From a virus: a stretch of DNA of 24,952 bases. The stretch is taken from positions 1 through 24,952 of IMG/VR virus record IMGVR_UViG_3300032087_001037; one strand, given 5' to 3'. This document shows, in pieces, positions 1 to 8,434 of the stretch. The notes beneath the pieces are model-generated. The model was given only the letters and a program-made list of their open reading frames with translations, did no database searches and was not told where the DNA came from. The translations under genes and the position numbers were made by a program. The first letter of the stretch is position 1, and each line of letters opens with the position of its first letter.

Positions 1-3000
1 GCAAAACTATCAGCCATTTGCGTAGGTATAAAACCTTTTTGTAATAAATATCTTAATATAGCGGCTGGCTTGTTATTAGATGTATTCATTGCTTGTGCTA
101 TTTCAGCTTCATTAACATCTGTTTGTAAACCTCTTCTTCTTTGCTTTAACATGTCTGAGTTAAATATCGTAGCAAAGTCTTTAGCATATTGCTTTGTGTT
201 TAGTATAGCTTTACCAAACTTAACTGGATTATTATCTGACCAGTTAATAAAGTTAAATAAAGATATTGTTTGTAAAGTCGCCGATCTAAAGTTAAAGAAC
301 ATGATAGCACCAACAGAGTTGTTAACCCAATTTAAAAACGAGTTTGTAAGCTTATTGTTACCACTTTGTCTATTAGTACCGTTTTCCATACGGTATAATA
401 TATCTTCTAACGCGCTTCTAAAATCATCACCATATGTAGCTTGGATTTTATTTAAGTTATCTTTACTGAATATTTCGTTTTTGTTTTCTATAAAGTCACC
501 TAAATATTTTTTTCTACCAACTCTTTGAGTTATATCATTTATATCAGATACGATAGTACCTATAACCCAGTTTTCACTTGGCTCAGGGAAGTTTTTCTTA
601 CCAGTAATATTATTTAATACCTCAGCATAGCTTTTTAAATCAGCATCAGCTGCTACTATTTCTGATAATCTTTTTTGATCAGTCTTTGATATACCAGGTA
701 TTTTATAATTTAATTTATCCCATAAATAAACTCTAATAGCAGCATCATATGTAAAGTCGTTATAAGCTGTTTTTCTTGACAATAGTTTTTTAACTTGAGG
801 ATAAAACTTACCAAGCTCCCTATAGTTTTTAGCATAAGCTTCTTTAGCGCTGTTTATTTCCTGTATACCTCTAGTAAAAGGTTTTATTAAGTTATCTTCA
901 AAGAATTTTAATTGAGTTTCACCTTGTTTACCTTTACCTAAAAAGCTGTATATAAGACCAACAAAGTCTTCAGCTGAAGGTGGTAAAAAGAAAGTAAACT
1001 TATCAGCACCTCGACCTCTTGATTTTGCCGCAGCATCAGAAAATACTTTTTGTGCTTCAATACCTTTTGTTTGCTCCAATATATTATTAAATCCTTCACT
1101 TAAGCTAAACTGTATCTTAGCTTGTTGTACATCAGATTTAACATCTATTTGATTTAAAACATCTTGTACTGCTTTTACATTTTTATAAGCATCATCAGCG
1201 AAATAAAAATTATTATAACCTTCAGCTGCTTTGTCTATAATCCAGTCAGCTTTTGCTTGTGGTGTACCATTTTCTAAGCCAGTTATATTTTCTATAGGTA
1301 TTTCTAATCCTATACCTTTTAAAAAAGCGTGTATCGCGTAAGCTGCTTCTTGTGGTCTTGCTGTTAATACAAATATGTCTTTGCTAGTAAACTTATCTTG
1401 TCTTCTTAGTGCTAGTTCAAATAAAGGACCTTTCTTACCATCAATAACTTTATTGAACTCACTAAAATCAAATGTAGCGCCTATGGATTCAAAGCCTTCA
1501 GCATCTTTTGCAAATTCAGTTGCGTTTATTTTTGTTGTAGCTTCGCTAGTCAATTTAACCTTTCCATCAGCCCATGTTTCATAACCATATTGTTTACCAG
1601 CTACTATATATGGTGGGTTGTTAACTATAACTTGACTGTTTGTTTGAGCTAAAGTGTCATCAAAGTCAAATACACTAATACCTTTTTCAGGTTTGTTTTT
1701 TAATCTACCTTGCTGTTTAGCTTCTAATATTTTACTGTTTTTATTAACCTCATTTATAGATAATTGTAACTGAGATGATATTTTTAAACCTTGGTTGTTT
1801 ATATTAAAGTCTTCTAAAAATGATTTACCTGTTTCTGCATTTATTAAGTTTTCTGTACCTACAAATCCTAACGCAGCCATTGTTTCATTAAAATATCTTT
1901 CAAACCAGTTGTTATCAAACACGTTCCATTCACCCGTAAGATCCATATTGTTTTTTAAATCACTTTGATCTAGCTTTTTATTATCAGCGTAGCTTATACC
2001 AATAAGTTTATAGTTATTTTTTAAAGCAGCTAATGTAGACTGAAAGTTTTGATTAGAATCCATTATAGAATCTATTAACGTAACGTAAGCGTTTACATTT
2101 TGTAGAGCATGCTCTAAATAAACTTTACCAGTATTAGTTTGATCATAGTATGTAAACTCAGCGCCACCTCTATGCATGTGTGTTTTAGAGTTTACAGCGT
2201 TTTCTAAAAACTGTAAAACAACACCAAGAGCTTCTGGATTTTTAGTTAATATTTCATTTATGTTATTCCAAAAGGCGTCAAAGTTTATACCAGCCTGTTT
2301 ATTATATTCAGGTATTTTTGATTTATTTTTTTGTATATCTTTTACTGTTTTACCAACGTATGTAGCAAAATCTCTTTTAGGATAATTACCTCTTACAAAT
2401 TTTATATTATTTAACTTCTCTCTCAAATATATTTTTACTGGTTTATAATTTCTTAAATTAAGACCGTTTACAAATTCACCAGCTGTTAATAAACCTGGGT
2501 GGTTTTTTGCAAATACAGGATATATATAATTTAAAACACCACTTACATAAGCGTCTACAGCCATAAATCCATCATCTATACTTTTTCTTGAGTTTCCAGT
2601 TACATCAGGATATGTATTAAGTAAATCATATTTACTAGCTAAGTCTATACTTGTTTTACTAAATTGTATTTCTTGAGTACCAGCTGCTACATCTTGAATA
2701 ATGTTAGCAGATGCTCCTTGCTCTTTTAGTTTTTGCCTAACTATGGTGTTTGTTATTAATTTGTCACCTAAATTTAATAAAGCTTTTTGTACTTGTGCTT
2801 CGGCTGATCTAGGTGATAGACCTTCAACTGGATTACCATTTTTATCTATACCAGCTTTTTCTAAAAATTGAGTATCATTTAATTTATCTAAAGCATGTGG
2901 GTATAAGTTATCTGCTCTATCTTGTTTAGTGTAATAAGCGTTTAATAAAGATTTTTGAACACCAGTTGATGTGCCTATTAATTTATCCGATGCAGCCTCT

Positions 3001-6000
3001 AGAACAGCACCTTTTGGCATAAGTTTTCTAAATAATGTTTTAGATTCAAATATAAACTTAGATGCTTTTATTAAATCAGCTTTACTAAAGTTGTTAGCTG
3101 GTTTTAATTTACTAACTGGTATACCAACAGCTTCAGCTATAATAGCTTCGCCCTGTCCTTTTACGTTTTTAAAACTTACATTATCAGTATCTATATTATC
3201 CAAAGTAACAGTTTCGTTATAAGCTTTTTTAAACTTAGGTTTAACTATATCTCTAGGATCTATCTTTGTAACTGGTTTGGTCTTTTTTGTTTCTACAGGT
3301 TGATCTGCTATTTGTTGAGTTGTATCATCTATACTTGTTGTAAACTGACTACCTTCGTCTTTACCTAAAATTCTATCAGCAATTTCAACATATCTTTTAA
3401 AACCTGTTTTTGTAGAAAAAGCATTATTTAAATAACCGGATAATGGTGCAGGTTCTTTACCTTGTAATTGTTGTTTCTTAACATACTCAGGATAACTTCT
3501 TATAACATCTAACATACCTCTTTCACCTGTTTGTATTTCGTCTACAAGTATATCTGCAAACTCAGAATAATTAGGTCTTTGTTCATATCTACGAGCTATA
3601 CCTTGAGCTGTAGGCCTTAATACATTTAACATTTCAAAAGCACTAAGATCTGTTATACCTTGCTCTCTATATATGTCATTTACTAACTGTGAATCTACAG
3701 CATTTAAAGAAAATTGTGCTTCTGAAAGCGTAGCCTGTTCAGCTGTTATTGGTCCTATTTCATCTAACAAAGCTTGAGATATTTGACCTTCTTTAACACT
3801 ATCTGTGTACTCTTGCATAAACTTTAACACGTCTTCTGCTTTATTAAAATCTATGTTTTTATAACCAAACTTTCTAAGTATGTTTATAATAAATTGTTTT
3901 ACGTTACCTACAAATCCTTTATCTTTAAATAAACTTTTTACTTGCATAGCGGCTGCAGATGTATCACTTGGGTTTAGCATGTCTGACATGACTGTAAGAT
4001 ATTCTTGATGCTGTTTGCCTCTTTTATAACCCCTATCCTGCATCCTTTTTATAATAGCTGCATTGATATTATCTGGTAATATTCTTTGCATATCATTCAT
4101 TAAAGCCTTTTGGTTTTTGACTTTAGAATTAAGGATGCCGTGTAGCAATTCATGCGCACCAACGTTTAGCTGTAAAGTATTAGCTGCGGCCTCTTTATTT
4201 ATATATATTACGCCATCTTGAATAAAGCCACCTACACGATTTAATTGAGATTTTTGTTTATTTGTTAATTTTATTTTATTGTCTTTTATTGCTTTATTAA
4301 AGCCTTTTGTAGTGTTTTCTATTACAGTTTTTAAACCAAGTTTTTTAGCACCTGTTTCAGCAAATCTAGCGGTTTCCTCTGTTTTTCTTTTTGCAATAGC
4401 ATCTGCAACTCTTGATCTATCTGCTTCATTTTGTAAAGTAGCTTTTGACTTTCTACCTTTCCTTGAGTACTTAGAATTTATGTCTTTTATTTGACTTTGT
4501 ATATCAGCTAATTGAGCTTTAGCAAAAGATGAATCCTTACCTATAAATTTTAAAGCTCTTCTTTCTAATTCAAATAAAGCATCTCTATCTGTTTTATTTG
4601 TAATTCTTGGATCTATATTTGATTTTAATTGCGTTTCTTGTTGTATCTTACTTACGTATTGCGCTAGCTCATTGTCATTTTTAATAACAATATCCATAGC
4701 TGTTATCTCCTCGTTTGTAGCTGTATCAATAATATCTTGCATTTGTTGAGGCGTAACATCTTTACCATCGATAGAATATTTAGTGCCTTTTCTAACGTTT
4801 GATAATAAACTCACAGCTCCAGTAACAGGAGCACCACCTAGTCCTATAACGCCTTCGTTAATTATTTCACCAGCATCTAGTTCTTTACCTTGTATTGTTA
4901 AACCAACAGCTTCACCAGTCATACCACCAACAACTTCTGACGCGCCAACTACACCACTTGCTTTTATAGTACTAGCTTTTGGTATAAACCTTGAGCTTCT
5001 AACTACAGCTGTTTTTGCAGAGCTTGATATTATTTTTGAAGCGCCAGCACCTCCAGCAAGAGTAAATACAGATTCAATAACACCTATACCTATACCTCTT
5101 GCGGCAGCTTGGTTACGTGCTTTATCATAAAAATCTTCATCTTGAAATAATACTCTTAAATTCTGTACATTTCTTGCTAAACCTCTTTCTGCTAGCTCTT
5201 CATCTAACGACTGTTTAAAACTCATTAAAGCATCGTTATAAGCATTAATACCTCCCCAAATACCAGCAACTCCACCAACAGTAGCCCCTTTTGGTCCACC
5301 AACTAAAAAACCACCTGCAGCACCACCAGCTCCAGCACCAAGACCAGCTTTAACACTTTCAAGGTTAATCATACCTCCCATACTAGCTAAAAATTGTTCT
5401 GTCATGAAAGAAGCACCACCAGTAGCTGACGTTGCTCTCATCCAAGCAACAACACCATTTGTGCCTTTTTGTTTTTCTTCTTCATATACTTTTTGCCAAA
5501 GCTTAGTTGCTCTACTAGGCCCACCATTTTCTTCTAGTTCTTCTGCTGCAGCTATAAATTTAGCTATATCTTCATCTGTCACACCTTCAGGATTAAACTT
5601 CATAACATTAGCTATATCATCAGCTGAAAAAGCTCTATATTTACCCTGATAGTATCCACCCACAACAGCATCAACAAAACCATCCCAAGAACTAGCATAG
5701 TCACTTTCTATAGTGTTATTAGTATAAGATCCATCAGCTGCATAATCACCATAATACTCAGGTGCTTCTGTAAAGAACTGCTCATTAAAAGCATCATAGC
5801 CTTTAGTGTATATTCTTTGCTCTTCTAAATAATTATGTAATTTTTGTCTACTTCCTTCGTCGTGAAATTGTTCTGTGAATTTATCAAACGGTTTAGTGTA
5901 TATACCGTTTTCAACTAAATGTTTGTATAGTTTAGGTAGGCTTTTTTTAGTTTTTTCAAGATGTAATCTTCTTTCTTGTTCTGCTATCCTTTCTTGTTCT

Positions 6001-6107
6001 TCAAGATACTTATCGTAATCGTCTTGTGCTTCTTGATGTTTATCAGTAATGTTGTAGCTAGCGCCAGCAATGTTATACTGGCTAGTCATAAACTTAGCAT
6101 CACTCAT
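1..6107 (-). CDS. Giant ejection/cargo protein with zincin motif and HAD phosphatase domain (partial)
   Basis: The frame opens at the ATG at 6105-6107, after an A-rich leader, and has no stop before base 1. At least 2035 residues are visible and the C-terminus lies outside the window. Residues about 15-110 are helical and charged. Segments around 245-290 and 335-430 are Gly/Ala-rich and hydrophobic (GAGAGGAAGGFLVGGPKGA). An HELLH motif at 652-656 with E702 downstream matches a gluzincin-like metalloprotease. A HAD-type phosphatase set follows: DFDDT (D1481, D1483), LTARP (T1582), a Lys-containing stretch near 1619-1626 and FADD (D1638, D1639). The later region has FFLPPSAEDFVGLIYSFLGKG near 1705-1725 and SLFNFINWSDNNP near 1945-1957, resembling conserved segments I recall from giant marine phage proteins. 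Delivery into the host with the DNA is inferred from size, segments and position. Confidence 0.85.
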   Translation of the reverse strand, partial: MSDAKFMTSQYNIAGASYNITDKHQEAQDDYDKYLEEQERIAEQERRLHLEKTKKSLPKLYKHLVENGIYTKPFDKFTEQFHDEGSRQKLHNYLEEQRIYTKGYDAFNEQFFTEAPEYYGDYAADGSYTNNTIESDYASSWDGFVDAVVGGYYQGKYRAFSADDIANVMKFNPEGVTDEDIAKFIAAAEELEENGGPSRATKLWQKVYEEEKQKGTNGVVAWMRATSATGGASFMTEQFLASMGGMINLESVKAGLGAGAGGAAGGFLVGGPKGATVGGVAGIWGGINAYNDALMSFKQSLDEELAERGLARNVQNLRVLFQDEDFYDKARNQAAARGIGIGVIESVFTLAGGAGASKIISSSAKTAVVRSSRFIPKASTIKASGVVGASEVVGGMTGEAVGLTIQGKELDAGEIINEGVIGLGGAPVTGAVSLLSNVRKGTKYSIDGKDVTPQQMQDIIDTATNEEITAMDIVIKNDNELAQYVSKIQQETQLKSNIDPRITNKTDRDALFELERRALKFIGKDSSFAKAQLADIQSQIKDINSKYSRKGRKSKATLQNEADRSRVADAIAKRKTEETARFAETGAKKLGLKTVIENTTKGFNKAIKDNKIKLTNKQKSQLNRVGGFIQDGVIYINKEAAANTLQLNVGAHELLHGILNSKVKNQKALMNDMQRILPDNINAAIIKRMQDRGYKRGKQHQEYLTVMSDMLNPSDTSAAAMQVKSLFKDKGFVGNVKQFIINILRKFGYKNIDFNKAEDVLKFMQEYTDSVKEGQISQALLDEIGPITAEQATLSEAQFSLNAVDSQLVNDIYREQGITDLSAFEMLNVLRPTAQGIARRYEQRPNYSEFADILVDEIQTGERGMLDVIRSYPEYVKKQQLQGKEPAPLSGYLNNAFSTKTGFKRYVEIADRILGKDEGSQFTTSIDDTTQQIADQPVETKKTKPVTKIDPRDIVKPKFKKAYNETVTLDNIDTDNVSFKNVKGQGEAIIAEAVGIPVSKLKPANNFSKADLIKASKFIFESKTLFRKLMPKGAVLEAASDKLIGTSTGVQKSLLNAYYTKQDRADNLYPHALDKLNDTQFLEKAGIDKNGNPVEGLSPRSAEAQVQKALLNLGDKLITNTIVRQKLKEQGASANIIQDVAAGTQEIQFSKTSIDLASKYDLLNTYPDVTGNSRKSIDDGFMAVDAYVSGVLNYIYPVFAKNHPGLLTAGEFVNGLNLRNYKPVKIYLREKLNNIKFVRGNYPKRDFATYVGKTVKDIQKNKSKIPEYNKQAGINFDAFWNNINEILTKNPEALGVVLQFLENAVNSKTHMHRGGAEFTYYDQTNTGKVYLEHALQNVNAYVTLIDSIMDSNQNFQSTLAALKNNYKLIGISYADNKKLDQSDLKNNMDLTGEWNVFDNNWFERYFNETMAALGFVGTENLINAETGKSFLEDFNINNQGLKISSQLQLSINEVNKNSKILEAKQQGRLKNKPEKGISVFDFDDTLAQTNSQVIVNNPPYIVAGKQYGYETWADGKVKLTSEATTKINATEFAKDAEGFESIGATFDFSEFNKVIDGKKGPLFELALRRQDKFTSKDIFVLTARPQEAAYAIHAFLKGIGLEIPIENITGLENGTPQAKADWIIDKAAEGYNNFYFADDAYKNVKAVQDVLNQIDVKSDVQQAKIQFSLSEGFNNILEQTKGIEAQKVFSDAAAKSRGRGADKFTFFLPPSAEDFVGLIYSFLGKGKQGETQLKFFEDNLIKPFTRGIQEINSAKEAYAKNYRELGKFYPQVKKLLSRKTAYNDFTYDAAIRVYLWDKLNYKIPGISKTDQKRLSEIVAADADLKSYAEVLNNITGKKNFPEPSENWVIGTIVSDINDITQRVGRKKYLGDFIENKNEIFSKDNLNKIQATYGDDFRSALEDILYRMENGTNRQSGNNKLTNSFLNWVNNSVGAIMFFNFRSATLQTISLFNFINWSDNNPVKFGKAILNTKQYAKDFATIFNSDMLKQRRRGLQTDVNEAEIAQAMNTSNNKPAAILRYLLQKGFIPTQMADSF

Positions 6108-6118
6108 ATTTTTTTTGT

Positions 6119-7387
6119 TTAAAAGTTATCAGCAGCACCAACGTTTGAATTAGTTTGCTCGTTTGTTTCTTCTGTATTCTCTTCTTGTGTAAGCTGTGGC
6201 CAATATATAGGATCAATTTTAGCATATCTTAAAATATCAAGAAAAGATTTTGGATCGCCAAGATCTATAATTTTACCGTCTATATAGAATACACCATCGT
6301 CTTCCTGTATTTCGATGTTTGTAGGTAAATAAAGCTCTATGTCATTTATATTTTTATTATTAAACGCATCAATAAGTTTATTTACTTTGTTTTGATTTTT
6401 AATATCTGTAGCTGTAGGTTTGTTTGTTCTACTAGTTGTTCTTGTGTTTGTTGATTTAGGCCTTTTACTAACACCAGTTTGTGATTGTTTAATTAACACT
6501 TTCATAAAATTATCTACAGTAGCATCTCTAAGTTGATCAAAACCTATAGATCCGTTTCTAAAACCTTCTATCATTTTCTGCATTATAGGATCTTCAGCCA
6601 TAACTATATCACCAACTAATCCGTCATATAACATAGACATAATAGTATTTTTACCTCCTTGATCTATTAATCTTTTTAAAGTATTTTGATATTGATGGTA
6701 CATTATACTATCAGGAGTTAAAGTAACACCACTTTTATAACCATTTTGATAAACTTGACTACCCATGGTCATCATTTTTTCTGCGGTTTCATAGTCTTTA
6801 ATACCATAATCAGGTAAATCGTTTAAAGATATTTTACCATCTTCACCTATAAAAAATAAATTACCAGTGTCGTCTATTTCTAACTCATATTCTTCGTTAA
6901 ATATACCTCTAAGTAAATTTACACTTTCTTGATTTTCGCCATATAATGATATTGTTTGACCCTCTATATCATCTATAATTTCTTTTTTGTTTTGGCCATA
7001 AAGCTTAAATTGTTTATCTAGATTTTCAAAAGCAGATTTTACATTATTCATTTTGCTTACAGTTTGCATATAATCGTCTGATCCAACAACTAACTCATCA
7101 AGTATATTAGCAGCTCTAACGTATTCATTTTTTTGTTTAGATAAATAATTAGATAATGTATTTCTGTATTTATCTGGTATTTGTGACAAATCAATATCAG
7201 CAGGTAATTGCTTTAAATAATTTCTTAGCTTCTGCTCATATAAATTTTTAACAGACTTAGTTTTATTTTTAGAAGCAATACCATTAGCATATGCCTCTTG
7301 ATAACCAGCATCAAAAGCGTTTGTTGCGTTTACAAATCTACGTGTTCCATATATCGCGCTGTAATCTACATTTGTATATCTAGCCAT
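6119..7387 (-). CDS. Helical protein of unknown function, probable internal virion protein
   Basis: I chose the ATG at 7385-7387 (protein starting MARYTNVDYS, 422 residues) over one 33 bases upstream. The longer start would overlap the previous gene, while the shorter one follows AAAATAAAAATT, the leader style of its neighbours. The first 180 residues are mostly helical and charged. A short beta stretch, GNLFFIGEDGKISLNDLPDYG, lies near residues 183-203. A Lys/Arg/Thr-rich low-complexity linker (KRPKSTNTRTTSRTNKPT, about 305-322) then leads into a compact C-terminal part with DGVFYIDGKIIDLG. The tail is acidic and Asn/Gln-rich. I do not recognise a family. Its place between the Gln/Ala-rich protein and the giant protein suggests it is packaged or ejected with them. 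Confidence 0.75.
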   Translation of the reverse strand: MARYTNVDYSAIYGTRRFVNATNAFDAGYQEAYANGIASKNKTKSVKNLYEQKLRNYLKQLPADIDLSQIPDKYRNTLSNYLSKQKNEYVRAANILDELVVGSDDYMQTVSKMNNVKSAFENLDKQFKLYGQNKKEIIDDIEGQTISLYGENQESVNLLRGIFNEEYELEIDDTGNLFFIGEDGKISLNDLPDYGIKDYETAEKMMTMGSQVYQNGYKSGVTLTPDSIMYHQYQNTLKRLIDQGGKNTIMSMLYDGLVGDIVMAEDPIMQKMIEGFRNGSIGFDQLRDATVDNFMKVLIKQSQTGVSKRPKSTNTRTTSRTNKPTATDIKNQNKVNKLIDAFNNKNINDIELYLPTNIEIQEDDGVFYIDGKIIDLGDPKSFLDILRYAKIDPIYWPQLTQEENTEETNEQTNSNVGAADNF

Positions 7388-7397
7388 AATTTTTATT

Positions 7398-8027
7398 TTA
7401 TAAAGGAGTAGTACCTCCAAGAAGTGAACCAGCCATATCGCCTACACCTGATATAGCCATATTATCATGCATAGCTTTTTCAGCTTGTGCTTTTTGAAGA
7501 TCTTGACCTGTTAAATTCATCATACTTTCTATTTTAGAAAACTCAGCTTGTCTTTGCATTATATCACCTTGTATTTTTGAATCTTGTATTCTACCAGCTT
7601 CACCCATAGCAAGTCTTTGATTAGCTTGTTCTTGCTGACCAATACTAGCAGCCGCTTGTTGAGCGTTTTGTGATTGTTGCTGTGACATAGCTTGAGCTAA
7701 AGCAGCAATACCAGAACCACCAGCCGCAGCACCAAATTGATCCATCATATTAGCTTGTGACTGCATTTGCTGTTGTTTTATCATATCAGCTTGCTGTGTA
7801 TTAACTGTAGCATCCTCATATACGTTTTCCATAGTAGCATATGGATTAGAGGTGTCCATGTTTTCAAATCTTTGTTTTTGCATATCATATGCGCCTTGAG
7901 CTCTAGCTAAAGCTCTTTTTCTTTTACCTCCACCTATTAAACCTATCGCAGCTTTTGCAAGCCCAGGGGCTACTGCCGCGGCTATAGGCGCCAATTTTAA
8001 GGGTGATTCTCCTTGATATTTTTTCAT
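7398..8027 (-). CDS. Gln/Ala-rich internal virion (ejection) protein candidate
   Basis: This 209-residue protein has a hydrophobic Ala/Gly/Leu N-terminal segment (LAPIAAAVAPGLAKAAIGLIGGG, about residues 11-33) followed by basic residues (KRKRALAR). A long helical stretch rich in Gln, Ala and Met follows (residues about 75-180), and the end is Gly-rich (GVGDMAGSLLGGTTPL). In T7-like and related phages, small internal proteins with such an amphipathic start and coiled Gln/Ala body are ejected with the DNA and help form the channel through the host envelope. That parallel, together with its position just before larger internal proteins, is the basis of the call. The hydrophobic segment could also be read as a membrane anchor. 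The start codon has no Shine-Dalgarno sequence. Confidence 0.7.
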   Translation of the reverse strand: MKKYQGESPLKLAPIAAAVAPGLAKAAIGLIGGGKRKRALARAQGAYDMQKQRFENMDTSNPYATMENVYEDATVNTQQADMIKQQQMQSQANMMDQFGAAAGGSGIAALAQAMSQQQSQNAQQAAASIGQQEQANQRLAMGEAGRIQDSKIQGDIMQRQAEFSKIESMMNLTGQDLQKAQAEKAMHDNMAISGVGDMAGSLLGGTTPL

Positions 8028-8055
8028 TATAAGTTATTTATATTATTATTACACA

Positions 8056-8424
8056 TTATTTGCTAGATTCAAATATTTCTGAACCAGCGCTATATAATTC
8101 TGCTTTATCTGTAGAGTTATTAGTAAACTCAACCTCGGCATAATAACCGAGTAAACTAGCCATATTGGCTCTATTATCTTTACTAAACAAAAAGAAGCTA
8201 GTACCTGTTGGTAAAGCTGTACTGTTTTGTATATCAGCAACTATTGTATTAGTTGCGTAGTTTACAGTTGTTATTTCTCCAACCTCTATTATACCATCAT
8301 TGTTAAACGGTATTACGTCACCACCTTGTAATGTATCGTTAGTTGGATTAACATAATGTAATGTATCTCCTAATTGTACTGATTCGTTTAAATCGAAACT
8401 AAATGTTACTGTTATATTTGGCAT
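8056..8424 (-). CDS. Small probable virion protein
   Basis: This 122-residue protein looks beta-rich. It opens with ITVTFSFDLNESVQLGDTLHY, then has a Gly-Asp turn region (GGDVIPFNNDGIIEVGEI, about residues 34-51). The C-terminal third contains FSKDNRANMASLLGYYAEVEF followed by NNSTDKAELYSAGSEIFESSK. I recall similar C-terminal stretches in uncultured marine phage proteins near tail genes, but I cannot name a characterised family. It is placed between the adhesin and the Gln/Ala-rich internal protein, so a structural accessory such as a tail or decoration component is possible. There is no signal peptide or membrane segment. A 63-residue frame overlapping it on the same strand is not supported. 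Confidence 0.72.
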   Translation of the reverse strand: MPNITVTFSFDLNESVQLGDTLHYVNPTNDTLQGGDVIPFNNDGIIEVGEITTVNYATNTIVADIQNSTALPTGTSFFLFSKDNRANMASLLGYYAEVEFTNNSTDKAELYSAGSEIFESSK

Positions 8425-8434
8425 CTTATATATT

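Noticed and set aside
70-5649. Seven plus-strand open frames of 69-152 codons in the first 5.7 kb
   Set aside because: All lie antisense to the uninterrupted giant minus-strand frame that shows recognisable motifs. They have no plausible leaders or protein features and look like shadow frames.
1-6107. N4-like virion RNA polymerase in the giant protein
   Set aside because: The size and position would fit, but I could not find convincing T7-like polymerase motifs in the visible 2035 residues.
7388-7420. Upstream start for the 422-aa gene adding MEVLLLYKIKI
   Set aside because: It would begin inside the preceding gene. The downstream ATG has the A-rich leader used by its neighbours.
8049-8240. 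63-codon minus-strand frame overlapping the 122-aa gene
   Set aside because: It overlaps a better-supported gene almost fully, has no suitable leader, and its sequence has no protein-like pattern.
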